Positions 26,785 through 35,836 of a DNA stretch of 64,000 nt are shown here, piece by piece (within the stretch, counting starts at the first letter, position 1; each line of letters begins with the position of its first letter). Source of the DNA: Edaphobacter sp. 4G125 (lineage in GTDB: Bacteria; Acidobacteriota; Terriglobia; Terriglobales; Acidobacteriaceae). The position numbers were made by a program, and so were the translations under genes. The notes under the pieces were generated by a model. That model saw only the letters and a program-made list of their open reading frames with translations. It did no database searches and was not told the origin of the DNA. Location of the stretch: positions 124,001 through 188,000 of the forward strand of contig NZ_CP060393.1 of the NCBI RefSeq assembly GCF_014274685.1, written 5' to 3'.

Positions 26785-28593
26785 CTATTGGTTTGCCAGA
26801 AGATAGTTTCCGCCACTTGTAGCAACGACTCGAAAACGCTTCTCAAGCAAATTCGTCAGATGTGGCATGTCCGTTCCATAGACCAGCAAGTATGTCTGTT
26901 GCGGACGGAGCCATAAGTTCTTCAGCTCCGCATCACCAATGAATACCTGCCTTGCATCCGGAGCGTAGCTGCCGTACTCCAGGTTTGCGCTCCTTCCGTT
27001 CCACAACAGGGCTGTGCGATTTGTGTAAAAGAAGGTTGCAGAAAAAGCATAGTAGGCATCGCCTTCAATCAGCTGACCGGGGGGCGAGCTCTCCAGCGCC
27101 TCGGCCAGTTGGTAGGAGCCGAGATAAGGATCGAAAGTGATCAACGCCTGTCGTGCCGCCTGAATGAAGATCAGCATCGTCACTGCCAGCACCGCCACGA
27201 TCGCTCCTGTTCTGCGAGCGCGAAACAGTCCGACGACTCCGATCAACAGAGCGCATCCGGCGAGGACCAGTGGCAGACGAAGATACGCAAAGGCGCGCAG
27301 CGTTAGATCGCTCATGTGACCAAGCGAAAGCGTATAAAGATTGGGATTCTGCGTCAGTGCGACTGAGATATCACCGGGCGTTGGCAGCTTCGCGGTATAA
27401 CCCAGCAGGAAGACAACCGCCGCCAGACAGAACGCGAGGACAGAGCCTAACGCGATCCGCGCAAACTTTGGATATCTCTCCCGCGTCGCAAGCTGGCTGC
27501 CCAGCAGCATCGCCAGCGCAGGATAGATCGGAAGCGAATAGTACTCCTGCGTCGTCGAGAGCGTGAAGAAGCACAGGACGAAGAGAATCCATACCAGCGA
27601 CAACAGACGCGTCCTGCCGGCACGATCATTGGCGCGATAACTCTGCCGGAAGGCCAGAGGAAGGGTGAGACTCCAGGGAAACAGCCAGACAAAATGCAGC
27701 AGCCAGAACCACAGCCGCGGAACCGTGTTGTAGTCGCGCGGATAGCGCATGTTGAGGAAGCGGAAGAGATGCTCGTTCAGGAAGTAGAACCAGAAGAAGC
27801 CGTGATACTCGCCTGGGCTCGAATGCATCGTCCAGTCGAAGTATGGCGGATTCCGCAGCGTAGCCAGGATATGCCACGGAGCTGCGATCACAAGCACAAT
27901 GGCCAGGCCGCTCAGCGGGCGTAGTCGCCGCACAAGCTCTCGCAACGACGTCTGCCGAGTGATCGCCAGATAGATTCCTCCGATCACAACAGGAAAGACC
28001 GCTGCAATTAACCCCTTCAATAGAAGCCCGCAAGCCAGGCTGATGTACAGAATGAAGAACCAACGAGTAGGTCGCTGCTCTTCTGCATCCAGCAGGCGCA
28101 GCATCGCCCACAGAGCCAGCGCAATCGTCAGTGTCAGAGCGGCGTCGGGAATGAGGATGCGCGTGAAGAGGAAGATGCCGATACAGGTGGCAAGGATCGT
28201 CCCCGAGTAGATCGCTGCCTTTCGACCGAATGCCCACAGCGCAAAGCGCGCAGTCACCCAGCAAAGCGCGATGTTGATCAGTGCCAGCGGAAGTCTCGCG
28301 GCCCAGTCGTGCACGCCAAAGACCTTGTACGACACCGCCATGACCCAGTAGATCAGCGGCGACTTCTCCAGATAAGCAATCCCGTTAAGTCTCGCCGTCA
28401 CCCAATCGCCGCTCTGCAGCATGTTGCGGGCGATCTGGGCCTGCACGGCGTCCACATCGTCCATCAGGTGCGGAGGACTCAGGGCAAGGGGGAGAAAGAT
28501 GAGGCAGCTGACGAGAAGGACGATGGTATCTGCACGGGCATGCTCGAAAAATCTGCCGAGAGGTCCTCGGGAGCCTCGATGTCCTGTCCGCAT
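26785..28593 (-). CDS. ArnT-like membrane glycosyltransferase (PMT/GT83 group)
   Basis: The 602-residue protein has about a dozen membrane segments. The acidic loop after the first helix reads HLMDDVDAVQAQIARNMLQSGDWVTARLNGIAYLEKSPLIYWV, the signature of ArnT and related PMT-type transferases, with the catalytic Asp pair in the first periplasmic loop. RILIPDAALTLTIALALW and RYPRDYNTVPRLWFWLLHFVWLFPWSL follow. It should transfer a sugar from an undecaprenyl or dolichol-type phosphate donor to an envelope glycan or lipid. The ATG at 28593 has GGAAG upstream; it lies inside the end of the asparagine synthase gene, a 115 bp overlap in another frame. Upstream in-frame ATGs exist at 28605 and 28641. 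Confidence 0.82.
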   Translation of the reverse strand: MRTGHRGSRGPLGRFFEHARADTIVLLVSCLIFLPLALSPPHLMDDVDAVQAQIARNMLQSGDWVTARLNGIAYLEKSPLIYWVMAVSYKVFGVHDWAARLPLALINIALCWVTARFALWAFGRKAAIYSGTILATCIGIFLFTRILIPDAALTLTIALALWAMLRLLDAEEQRPTRWFFILYISLACGLLLKGLIAAVFPVVIGGIYLAITRQTSLRELVRRLRPLSGLAIVLVIAAPWHILATLRNPPYFDWTMHSSPGEYHGFFWFYFLNEHLFRFLNMRYPRDYNTVPRLWFWLLHFVWLFPWSLTLPLAFRQSYRANDRAGRTRLLSLVWILFVLCFFTLSTTQEYYSLPIYPALAMLLGSQLATRERYPKFARIALGSVLAFCLAAVVFLLGYTAKLPTPGDISVALTQNPNLYTLSLGHMSDLTLRAFAYLRLPLVLAGCALLIGVVGLFRARRTGAIVAVLAVTMLIFIQAARQALITFDPYLGSYQLAEALESSPPGQLIEGDAYYAFSATFFYTNRTALLWNGRSANLEYGSYAPDARQVFIGDAELKNLWLRPQQTYLLVYGTDMPHLTNLLEKRFRVVATSGGNYLLANQ

Positions 28594-30449
28594 TGGATCT
28601 TCCATTGCTTGATCCACAGAAACAACATCATCATGCCCCATAAGTGATACCCGTAGTTCGCCTTTCTTTCCATGTGAAGCGTTATCAACGATTGAAGATG
28701 ACGCCAAGAGATGATGCCGCTCTCCTCGACCGTTTTCTGGTTCAGCGTATCCAACAGTAGAGGTTTCAGATGGCCGCGCAGCCAATCATGTACAGGAATA
28801 TCGAGTCCCTGCTTTCGCTTTGCCGTAATCCTCTGCGGCAGTTTGTCCTTCATCAGGTTGCGCAGCAGCAGCTTAAGATTACGCCCCTGGATGCAGTAGT
28901 GGGCCGGAAGTGTGGCAGCAAATTCTACGATGCGATGATCCAGGAATGCAGGTCGCACCTCGAGCGAATGCGCCATGCTCATGCGGTCGACCTTTACCAG
29001 CAGGTTATCCGGAAGGAAATACGCCTGGTCGAACGCCATGAATCGCCGTACATCGCCGTGCGCGGGAATAGTGGCCAACAGCTTGAGCAGATGCGTGCCT
29101 CCCTGCGACAACATCAGGTCCTTGCGCTGCATCTGCGAAAAGGTTCCGTTCCAGAACACATGCGAACTGCGCTCGTCCAGCAGCGTGCCATATAGAAAGC
29201 GCTGTAATTTGTAATCCAGCCCGATCTTTTTGTTCGAAGCAGGCAGACGATTTGCAGAGTGCAGAGAGAGCCTGCGCAAGGTGCGCGGAACCATTCTTGC
29301 CCGACGAGCATACTTATCGGCCAGATAAGTGATGTAGCCGCCAAAGAGCTCATCGGCCCCTTCGCCACTCAGTGCAACCGTCACCTGCTTGGCCGACATA
29401 CGCGACAGGTGCCACACCGGGACCGCTCCGGCATCGGCATTCGGTTCGTCGGCGTAGTAGGCAAGCTCCGCAATCGAATCCGGCGTTACGGTCGACGGCC
29501 CCAGATCCAACTCCTGATGGTCGGTTCCATAGGCCGTCGCCATCTCGCGCAGATAGGGCGCTTCATTGAACTCGCGCCCTTCAAAGGTGATCGAAAACGT
29601 CTTCAAAGGTGTGGATGCATGTTGGCTTGCATAGTGCAGGATGGTCGACGAGTCCATGCCACCGCTCAACCAGATTCCTACCGGGACATCGGCTGTCAGA
29701 TGCTCCTTGACCGACTGTGAGATCAAATGACCCAGGCGCTCCGTCGAATCGGCAAGCGAGGTATGCGCGCTCGGATCGATTCGGTCCACCTGCCAATAGC
29801 TGTGTGTAGAGACCTCGCCATCGTGCCAGGTCAGAAAGCAGCCCGGCATCAGCTTCTGAACACCTGCGGCGAGGGTGCGCGCGCCGGGAACATAGTTCAG
29901 CCCGAGGTAGGCATCCAGCGCATCGACATCAATATGACGCGGAACCTCAGGATGGCAGAAGATCGACTTCACCTCGGAGCCGAAATAGATGTCACGTCCA
30001 GCCCGCGCATAATACAAGGGCTTGATTCCCATTCGATCGCGCGCTAGAACCAGGCGGCGGCGCGACTCCCTCCACGCGGCAAAGCCAAACATCCCGCGCA
30101 GCTTCTCGATGCAGGCCGTATCCCACTGCATAAAAGCACGCAGCACGACTTCGGTATCGCATGTGGTTCGAAAGCGATGTCCGCAGGCGATCAGCTGCTG
30201 CCGCAGCTCGGCGTGGTTGTAAATCTCGCCGTTAAAGACAACAACGACATCATTGTCTTCGGAAGTCAGCGGTTGCCCGCCAGCCGCCGTGTCGATGACC
30301 CGCAGCCGAGTCGCGCCAAGAGAGATCGAGGAACTTTGCCACACCCCCTGGTCGTCAGGACCACGGTGAATGATGGAAGCAACTGCCTGGTGAATCCTCT
30401 CGGGTAGAAAAGGACGTACAACGTGGGTAAATCCCGCAATTCCGCACAT
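28479..30449 (-). CDS. asnB: Asparagine synthase (glutamine-hydrolysing), amidotransferase
   Basis: The 656-residue protein begins MCGIAGFTHV, with Cys2 as the glutaminase nucleophile. The Ntn domain shows HRGPDDQG, ATRLRVIDTAAGGQP and VFNGEIYNHAELR; the synthetase domain shows WLSGGMDSSTILHYA (PP-loop), SGEGADELFGGY and DNLLVKVDRMSMAHSLEVRPAFLDHRIVEFA. The length and the MMMLFLWIKQW ending resemble the larger amidotransferases linked to exopolysaccharide clusters. About 35 C-terminal residues beyond this are Ser/Pro-rich and encoded in DNA shared with the glycosyltransferase gene. It may amidate a surface sugar acid rather than make free asparagine; that is inference from its neighbour. Confidence 0.88.
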   Translation of the reverse strand: MCGIAGFTHVVRPFLPERIHQAVASIIHRGPDDQGVWQSSSISLGATRLRVIDTAAGGQPLTSEDNDVVVVFNGEIYNHAELRQQLIACGHRFRTTCDTEVVLRAFMQWDTACIEKLRGMFGFAAWRESRRRLVLARDRMGIKPLYYARAGRDIYFGSEVKSIFCHPEVPRHIDVDALDAYLGLNYVPGARTLAAGVQKLMPGCFLTWHDGEVSTHSYWQVDRIDPSAHTSLADSTERLGHLISQSVKEHLTADVPVGIWLSGGMDSSTILHYASQHASTPLKTFSITFEGREFNEAPYLREMATAYGTDHQELDLGPSTVTPDSIAELAYYADEPNADAGAVPVWHLSRMSAKQVTVALSGEGADELFGGYITYLADKYARRARMVPRTLRRLSLHSANRLPASNKKIGLDYKLQRFLYGTLLDERSSHVFWNGTFSQMQRKDLMLSQGGTHLLKLLATIPAHGDVRRFMAFDQAYFLPDNLLVKVDRMSMAHSLEVRPAFLDHRIVEFAATLPAHYCIQGRNLKLLLRNLMKDKLPQRITAKRKQGLDIPVHDWLRGHLKPLLLDTLNQKTVEESGIISWRHLQSLITLHMERKANYGYHLWGMMMLFLWIKQWKIQCGQDIEAPEDLSADFSSMPVQIPSSFSSAASSFSPLP

Positions 30450-30608
30450 TTTTGGGGAAAGCCCTATCTATAATTTTTCCCAATATACGCGAAACTTTTT
30501 TCGAAATTATGTTTTTAAAGGAATCCTCCTGTTTTTTTTGTCATCAAAGAGCAACATTTCGACCTTAGATCACATCAAAAATTTTTTTAAGTCTTTATCG
30601 GATAACGT

Positions 30609-31433
30609 TTAGCGGGTTGCTGCGTCTTTAATTGGGTTTTCTCGGCCTTCAAACCGCAAATATCCCCACCGCTCAGGAACATGCATATTCACCACTCCCT
30701 GTGGCGACCAGACCCAGTTGTCCTCCTTCGGCTGCCCTGCCTTCCACTCCACCCGGCTGAAGTTGATCCTCCACTCCGTCCCGACCTTCGGCTTAGGCAC
30801 AGCTTGGCGACTCGCAAAGGCAGTCCACGGGATCGCGATCTCCAGCGTCCATCCTTCATCCTTGTCCGCGGGATTGTTCAGGGTTCCCTGAATCGCGACA
30901 GCCGTCTTCGCCCCCTCCATCTCCCAGCTGTTATCGGCCTTGCCTCCAAAGCGATAAGGCTTGTTCAGGTAGAGGTCCCAACCGGTGTTAAGAGCATTCA
31001 TCTCAAACTCGAAGTATCCCTCTTCCTTCGGCAACGGCTTAAGAAATACTTCGAAGTCGTTGTCGTGGAAGATCACCGAATCATGCTTTGTCAGAGTCGC
31101 CTTTACGTCCGGCTCCTCCAACTCGGCAGCAATATACAGATACTGGTCATCCCACAGCATCTTGGCTCGTGTACGGAAACGCGGCTTCAGACGGATGTCT
31201 CCTTCGATGTCAACAAAGTCATCGGTCCATGCGGCTTTCTTCCATGCCGCATCATCCAGCTTGCCATCGATATCGATCGGCCCCGTAGTTCGAGTGACCT
31301 GATAGACCTTCGGCTCCCCGGCAGGTGGAGGAAGAGGTGGTGGTTCTTTTACGGGTACATTCTGAGCCAGCAAAGACACCGAGCTGATGAAGGCACAAAA
31401 GACAAAGCCAGCACTCTTCGAAACAAAAAGCAT
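30609..31433 (-). CDS. Exported CBM9-like carbohydrate-binding protein
   Basis: The 274-residue product begins MLFVSKSAGFVFCAFISSVSLLAQ, a signal peptide, with AAGGAG six bases upstream; the in-frame TTG at 31448 is part of that ribosome binding site. After a Pro-rich linker the mature part is a CBM9-like sandwich: GPIDIDGKLDDAAWKKAAW, KMLWDDQYLYIAAELEEPDVKATLTKHD, FHDNDFEVFLKP, and RINFSRVEWK with VNMHVPERWGYLRF. These domains bind ends of sugar chains or haem-like groups in redox enzymes. It stands alone between asnB and the MarR gene. Confidence 0.82.
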   Translation of the reverse strand: MLFVSKSAGFVFCAFISSVSLLAQNVPVKEPPPLPPPAGEPKVYQVTRTTGPIDIDGKLDDAAWKKAAWTDDFVDIEGDIRLKPRFRTRAKMLWDDQYLYIAAELEEPDVKATLTKHDSVIFHDNDFEVFLKPLPKEEGYFEFEMNALNTGWDLYLNKPYRFGGKADNSWEMEGAKTAVAIQGTLNNPADKDEGWTLEIAIPWTAFASRQAVPKPKVGTEWRINFSRVEWKAGQPKEDNWVWSPQGVVNMHVPERWGYLRFEGRENPIKDAATR

Positions 31434-31503
31434 CCAAGGCTCCTTCAAACAAATGTCAGAGAAACGATCTCAATATCATCTCTCAAGCCTTCCTTCGGAT
31501 GAA

Positions 31504-32001
31504 TCAGACTTCTGCCTTAGATTTATCCGTTCCAATCTTGCCGAACCCCGGATGCACTCCCGACGTCAGCCCCTGGCGCTCGGCCACACGCGCCAGCAAC
31601 GATGCCAGGGTCTCCTGCTCCTCTGCGCTCAGGCTCTCGAACAGCGAACGCTGATGCTCACGCGCAACGCGGCCAATCGTCTCCAGCGCGACCTCGCCCT
31701 CCTTGGTCAGATAGAGCGCATAGAGCCTTCGGTCCGATTCCGAAGGTCGCCTCTCGATCAAACCGCGCTCCTCCAGCTCGTCCAGAACCCCCACCAGCCG
31801 GCTCGCATACATCCCCAGTCTCCGCGCAAGGTCCTGTTGCGATATCCCCGGCGAAAACGACAGTAGCCGCAGAATCCCCGCATCCTGGGGGCGAAACCTA
31901 TGTGGTTTCAATGCTTCAGCAAACCGCATCGCCGCATGAGCCCCCACCTGGGCCACTAAAAAACCCGCCGAAGCCCCTCCTGGAATTCCTGATCTCGCCA
32001 T
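31504..32001 (-). CDS. MarR family transcriptional regulator
   Basis: The 165-residue protein contains the MarR winged helix: FRPQDAGILRLLSFSPGISQQDLARRLGMYASRLVGVLDELEERGLIERRPSESDRRLYALYLTKEG, followed by the dimer helix region. The ATG at 32001 was chosen; an in-frame ATG at 32046 would fall on the palindrome upstream. It is divergent from a membrane protein gene with an ATTACAT palindrome between them, which suggests that it controls both. The ligand is unknown. Confidence 0.85.
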   Translation of the reverse strand: MARSGIPGGASAGFLVAQVGAHAAMRFAEALKPHRFRPQDAGILRLLSFSPGISQQDLARRLGMYASRLVGVLDELEERGLIERRPSESDRRLYALYLTKEGEVALETIGRVAREHQRSLFESLSAEEQETLASLLARVAERQGLTSGVHPGFGKIGTDKSKAEV

Positions 32002-32044
32002 AAGTTTGATTTTTTCATGAATCGAATGATTATTAATAGCAATC

Positions 32045-32059
32045 ATTACATTATGTAAT
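32045..32059. promoter_or_regulatory. Palindrome between MarR gene and membrane protein gene
   Basis: ATTACAT-T-ATGTAAT is a perfect 7-1-7 inverted repeat in an AT-rich divergent promoter region. The symmetry and spacing match MarR-type operators. It is 27 bp before the ATG of the divergent membrane protein gene. Confidence 0.6.
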
Positions 32060-32085
32060 TATAATTTATCTCAGGAGCAACCCCC

Positions 32086-32787
32086 ATGAGCTCTACTTCT
32101 TCAGTCCATCCTCCTTCCATCAAATTCCGTGGACCTCATCTCGGTATCGTCGGACTCGTCTTCGTCGCCCTGTTTGTCGCTGCACTCTTCCCGGTAACAG
32201 CCTTCGGCGGACTGCCTTATTTCCCCGGCCCCGGCGCAACCGTCGCAGAGATGATGAACTTCTTCTCCCGCCGTCAATCCGGAGTCCTCCTTTGCGCCTT
32301 CCTCCAGTTCGGATCCGCGATTCCACTGGGAATCTTTACAGCCACGGCATCCAGCCAGCTCCGTTTTCTCGGAGTGCGTGCCGCCGGAACCCAGATCGCT
32401 CTCTTCGGCGGCATCCTGACCGCAGCCAACATCATGATCACCTCTTCCTTCCTCTGGGCCATGATCTATCCCGGCGTCGCTCAGGACTCAGCACTCACCC
32501 AGGCCCTCTACCGAATCTCCTTCGGCCTCGGTGGTCCCGGTTTCTCTGTTCCGTTCGGCATCCTCCTCGCGGGCATCTCCGTCACGGCTGGCTTCTATCG
32601 TCTGCTGCCAAAGTGGATGGTCGTCCTCGGCCTCATCATCGCGGTAATCGGCGAACTGAGCTGGTTCGAAATGCTGAATATCCATCTGCTGCCTCTGATC
32701 CCGCTCACCCGTTTCCCTGGATACCTCTGGATCATCGCGGCTGGCTTCCTTCTTCCCAGAAAAAAGCTCATCCGAGCGAAGAGCTAA
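32086..32787 (+). CDS. Multi-pass membrane protein of unknown function
   Basis: The 233-residue protein has about six to seven hydrophobic helices: LGIVGLVFVALFVAALFPVTAF, a segment beginning VLLCAFLQFGSAIPLGIFTA, IALFGGILTAANIMITSSFLW, FGLGGPGFSVPFGILLAGISV, WMVVLGLIIAVIGELSWF and GYLWIIAAGFLLP. I do not recognise a named family with confidence; it recalls DUF4386-type proteins. An AGGAG ribosome binding site precedes the ATG. Being divergent from the MarR gene across a palindrome suggests MarR-controlled expression. Confidence 0.7.
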   Translation: MSSTSSVHPPSIKFRGPHLGIVGLVFVALFVAALFPVTAFGGLPYFPGPGATVAEMMNFFSRRQSGVLLCAFLQFGSAIPLGIFTATASSQLRFLGVRAAGTQIALFGGILTAANIMITSSFLWAMIYPGVAQDSALTQALYRISFGLGGPGFSVPFGILLAGISVTAGFYRLLPKWMVVLGLIIAVIGELSWFEMLNIHLLPLIPLTRFPGYLWIIAAGFLLPRKKLIRAKS

Positions 32788-32826
32788 TCACTCCAAAGGA
32801 GAAAGACCTACACCACTTGTCACTCA

Positions 32827-32845
32827 CATCTTGACAATCAAGATG
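32827..32845. promoter_or_regulatory. Probable PadR operator
   Basis: CATCTTGA-CAA-TCAAGATG is a perfect 8-3-8 inverted repeat ending 20 bp before the padR ATG at 32866. A TTGACA word inside it could be a -35 element, so binding would block the promoter. Autoregulation of this kind is common for PadR proteins. Confidence 0.65.
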
Positions 32846-32865
32846 AGAAAGAATAGCGTCTCCTC

Positions 32866-33201
32866 ATGGTCGACACCAACACTGATGTGATCCAGGGGAC
32901 GCTGGACATGCTGATCCTCAAAACTCTGAGCCTCGGCCCGCTGCACGGATTTGGAATTGCACGGCGGGTCGAGCAGATCTCCAACGGAGTCTTCAAGATC
33001 AATCCCGGATCGCTCCTCACAGCCCTGCAACGCCTTGAGCGCGCTGGCTGGCTGAACTCCGCGTGGCGGCAGACGGAAAACTCGCGGAAGGCCAAGTTCT
33101 ATACCCTCACAGCGGCTGGACGAAAGCAGCTAAAAGCCGAGATGACTGACTGGAACCGTCGTGTCGGAGCCATCGCACGGTTGCTCGAGATGGAGGCCTG
33201 A
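32866..33201 (+). CDS. PadR family transcriptional regulator
   Basis: The 111-residue protein is a small PadR: DVIQGTLDMLILKTLSLGPLHGFGIARRVEQISNGVFKINPGSLLTALQRLERAGWL, then the wing KAKFYTLTAAGRKQLKAEM. PadR genes of exactly this kind precede orphan permease genes throughout Acidobacteria. The permease gene starts one base after the stop codon, so they are one transcription unit, and a perfect palindrome lies in the promoter. Confidence 0.92.
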   Translation: MVDTNTDVIQGTLDMLILKTLSLGPLHGFGIARRVEQISNGVFKINPGSLLTALQRLERAGWLNSAWRQTENSRKAKFYTLTAAGRKQLKAEMTDWNRRVGAIARLLEMEA

Positions 33202-33202
33202 G

Positions 33203-35836
33203 ATGTCCCTCTGGCGTCAGCTGAGCTATGGTCTTCGAGGGTTGCTGCAACGCCGGAAACGGCAACAGGACCTCGCCGATGAAGTGGCGCAGTTCTACGA
33301 AGATGCCGAAGCCGACTTGCGCGAGCGTGGACTCACTCCCGAAGAAGCAAGAAGAACCGTACGGCGCAACACAGGAGACATGGCCGCCGCGCGCGATCAC
33401 GCGAGCGAATATGGTTGGGAGAACTGGATCAAAATACTCAGCGACGACCTTCGCTTTGCTGCACGACAGCTGGCCAGACATCCGGTATTTACTGCAACCG
33501 CCGTCCTCACGCTGGCCCTTGGCATTGGAGCCAATACAGCCATCTTCACCGTTGTAGAGCGAGTGCTGTTGGCCCCGCTTCCCTACAACAATGCGGAACG
33601 GCTGGCGTTCCTCAAGACCTATCGTAGCCAGATTGGCAGAGCAATTCCCAGAATGACAGGGCCGGATGTCGTAGACGTACGCGAGCAGATGAAGAGCCTG
33701 GAGGCGGTGAGTCTCTATCACGGCGGGAACATGGGCGTGCAGCTTGCCAACCATGCTGCCTACACCACCGTTACCATGGCAGATGCAAACTTTGCTCGCG
33801 TCTTTTCGCTGCGGCCTGTCGCCGGAAGACTCTACAACGATGCGGATGCCGGACACGCAGCACTCGTAAGCGAGCGATTTGCACGCGACAACTTCGGAAC
33901 TGCGCAGGCCGCCATAGGGCAGGTCATGGGAGTGGAAGGAGACCCTGCGGAGATTGTCGGCGTATTACCCGCAGGGTTCGATTATCCCAATGGAGCGCAG
34001 GTGTGGCTTGCTGCTCCGCTGATGCCGCAATCCAAATCGCGGACGTCCTTCAACTACAAAGCAGTCGCGCTGGTACGCAAGGGGACAAGTCTCGCCGAAG
34101 CACAATCTGAGCTGGATACGTTGACCGCGCGCCTTCAGACCGCATACCCAAAAGACAACCATGGCAAAGCGCTGAAGATCGTATCCCTGAAGGAATCGCT
34201 GACCGGAGAGTCGCGGTCGACACTGATGCTCCTGTGGGCCGCTGCCGGGCTGATTCTTTTAATCGCCTGCGTCAATGTAATGCATCTGGAACTGGTACGC
34301 GCAATTGAGCGCCAAAGAGAGCTGGCGATACGCAGAGCTCTTGGTTCGTCGCGCTGGCGCGTCATGCAGCCTGTATTTCTGGAGAGCATCCTGGTGGCGT
34401 TGATCGGCGGTACCGCAGGAATTCTGTTGGCATTTCCCCTCGTGCGAGTGCTGGTCGCAATGGCCCCGAAGGAACTCCCACGAGCAAGTGAGATTCATCT
34501 CAACCCCTGGGTGCTCGGTTTTGCTTTTGCTCTCTCCGTGGCAACAGCAGTGATCTCTGCAATTCTTCCCGCAATGAAAGCGGCCAAAGTCGATCCTGCC
34601 GAAGCACTAAAGAGCGACTCTTCACGGGGAATCACTCGGCGTAACACCGGCTTCATGCGCGATGTTCTGGTGATCGCAGAGATTGCAGCAACGTTTGTGC
34701 TGGCCATCGGCGCGGGGTTATTGCTGCGCACCATGATGACGCTTCAGACAAACGATATGGGTTACCAAACCCGGCAGATGCTGGTCGTTGATGCCGATGC
34801 ACCTGCAACCAGAGAAATATATGCGATAGATTCGAGCCATGTCGTAGGACTCTTCAATCAACTCTTTGTAAATCTGCGCAGACTTCCCGGTGTCGAGCAT
34901 GTTGCAGGAGTCATGGGACTGCCGACAGGAAACTACGGCTCGAATGGCTACTACGACGTGCAGGGAGGTCTGCCCGTGGACCCGGAGCATCCGGCATGGT
35001 CGAACTTCACTGTGGCAAGTCCGGGATACTTCGCAACCATCGGGATCCCTTTGAAACGTGGTCGCGACTTCAGCTCAGAAGATACGCACGAAAGCGCAAT
35101 GGTAGCAATCATCAGCGAATCGCTGGCCAGGCAGAGCTTTGGCGATTCTGATCCGATCGGCAAGCAGATTCGTTGTGGGTTGGACTCGGACAAGTGGATG
35201 ACAGTTGTCGGAGTCGTTGGCGATATACGTCAGGAATCTCCAGCGGAGAAGCCCGGACCAGCGCTGTACATGCCGATGACACAACATCCTTTCTATGCCA
35301 ACCAGATTCACATCGTGCTGAGGACAGCAGTAAAACCATTGTCCTTGATGAGCGCTGTAGAGGAACAGATTGTGCGCACAAATCCGCTGATCGCGCGACG
35401 CTATACAACATTGGACGCGTTACTGGATAAATCGCTGGCGGTAGAACGATTCCGCGCTGCGTTGATTGCATCGTTTGCCGGCATCGGTCTGCTGCTCGCG
35501 ATGTTGGGCGTGTATGGAACGGTGGCCTATTCCGTTGCGCAACGAAGGTTCGAATTTGGAGTGCGCATGGCCTTCGGAGCAAAGAGAGAAGCGATTATGC
35601 AATCGGTGCTCGGTCACGCAGTCAGAATGGCCTCGATCGGAATCGTAGTCGGCGTCGTTCTCAGTGCAGCTCTGGCCCGACTGGTAGAGAGCATGCTGGT
35701 CGGCGTACGCCCGACAGACCCCATCAACCTGATCGTAGTAGCCGTTCTGATCCTGATCACCGCTTTAGGAGCAGCATTAGCCCCGGGATGGAGCGCGACA
35801 CGCGTAAGCCCCATGGTAGCGTTGCGAGCGGAATAG
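33203..35836 (+). CDS. ADOP-type ABC permease (MacB/FtsX-like, duplicated)
   Basis: The 877-residue protein begins with a cytoplasmic helical region (residues 1-80, LADEVAQFYEDAEADLRERG), then a first MacB/FtsX unit: one helix (VFTATAVLTLALGIGANTAIF), a periplasmic MacB-like core domain, and three helices (near LLWAAAGLILLIACVNV). A second unit repeats this: MRDVLVIAEIAATFVLAIGAGLLLRTM, periplasmic domain, then AALIASFAGIGLLLAMLGVYG and FEFGVRMAFGAKR. This matches the acidobacterial duplicated orphan permease family (ADOP). No ATPase gene lies nearby. It may act in mechanotransmission or in export with an ATPase encoded elsewhere. Start at 33203 sits one base after the PadR stop. Confidence 0.9.
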   Translation: MSLWRQLSYGLRGLLQRRKRQQDLADEVAQFYEDAEADLRERGLTPEEARRTVRRNTGDMAAARDHASEYGWENWIKILSDDLRFAARQLARHPVFTATAVLTLALGIGANTAIFTVVERVLLAPLPYNNAERLAFLKTYRSQIGRAIPRMTGPDVVDVREQMKSLEAVSLYHGGNMGVQLANHAAYTTVTMADANFARVFSLRPVAGRLYNDADAGHAALVSERFARDNFGTAQAAIGQVMGVEGDPAEIVGVLPAGFDYPNGAQVWLAAPLMPQSKSRTSFNYKAVALVRKGTSLAEAQSELDTLTARLQTAYPKDNHGKALKIVSLKESLTGESRSTLMLLWAAAGLILLIACVNVMHLELVRAIERQRELAIRRALGSSRWRVMQPVFLESILVALIGGTAGILLAFPLVRVLVAMAPKELPRASEIHLNPWVLGFAFALSVATAVISAILPAMKAAKVDPAEALKSDSSRGITRRNTGFMRDVLVIAEIAATFVLAIGAGLLLRTMMTLQTNDMGYQTRQMLVVDADAPATREIYAIDSSHVVGLFNQLFVNLRRLPGVEHVAGVMGLPTGNYGSNGYYDVQGGLPVDPEHPAWSNFTVASPGYFATIGIPLKRGRDFSSEDTHESAMVAIISESLARQSFGDSDPIGKQIRCGLDSDKWMTVVGVVGDIRQESPAEKPGPALYMPMTQHPFYANQIHIVLRTAVKPLSLMSAVEEQIVRTNPLIARRYTTLDALLDKSLAVERFRAALIASFAGIGLLLAMLGVYGTVAYSVAQRRFEFGVRMAFGAKREAIMQSVLGHAVRMASIGIVVGVVLSAALARLVESMLVGVRPTDPINLIVVAVLILITALGAALAPGWSATRVSPMVALRAE

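Noticed and set aside
30450..30608. AT-rich gap with an orphan AGGAGG before asnB, possible leader peptide
   Set aside because: No start codon follows AGGAGG at a usable distance on the minus strand, so no leader frame can be supported.
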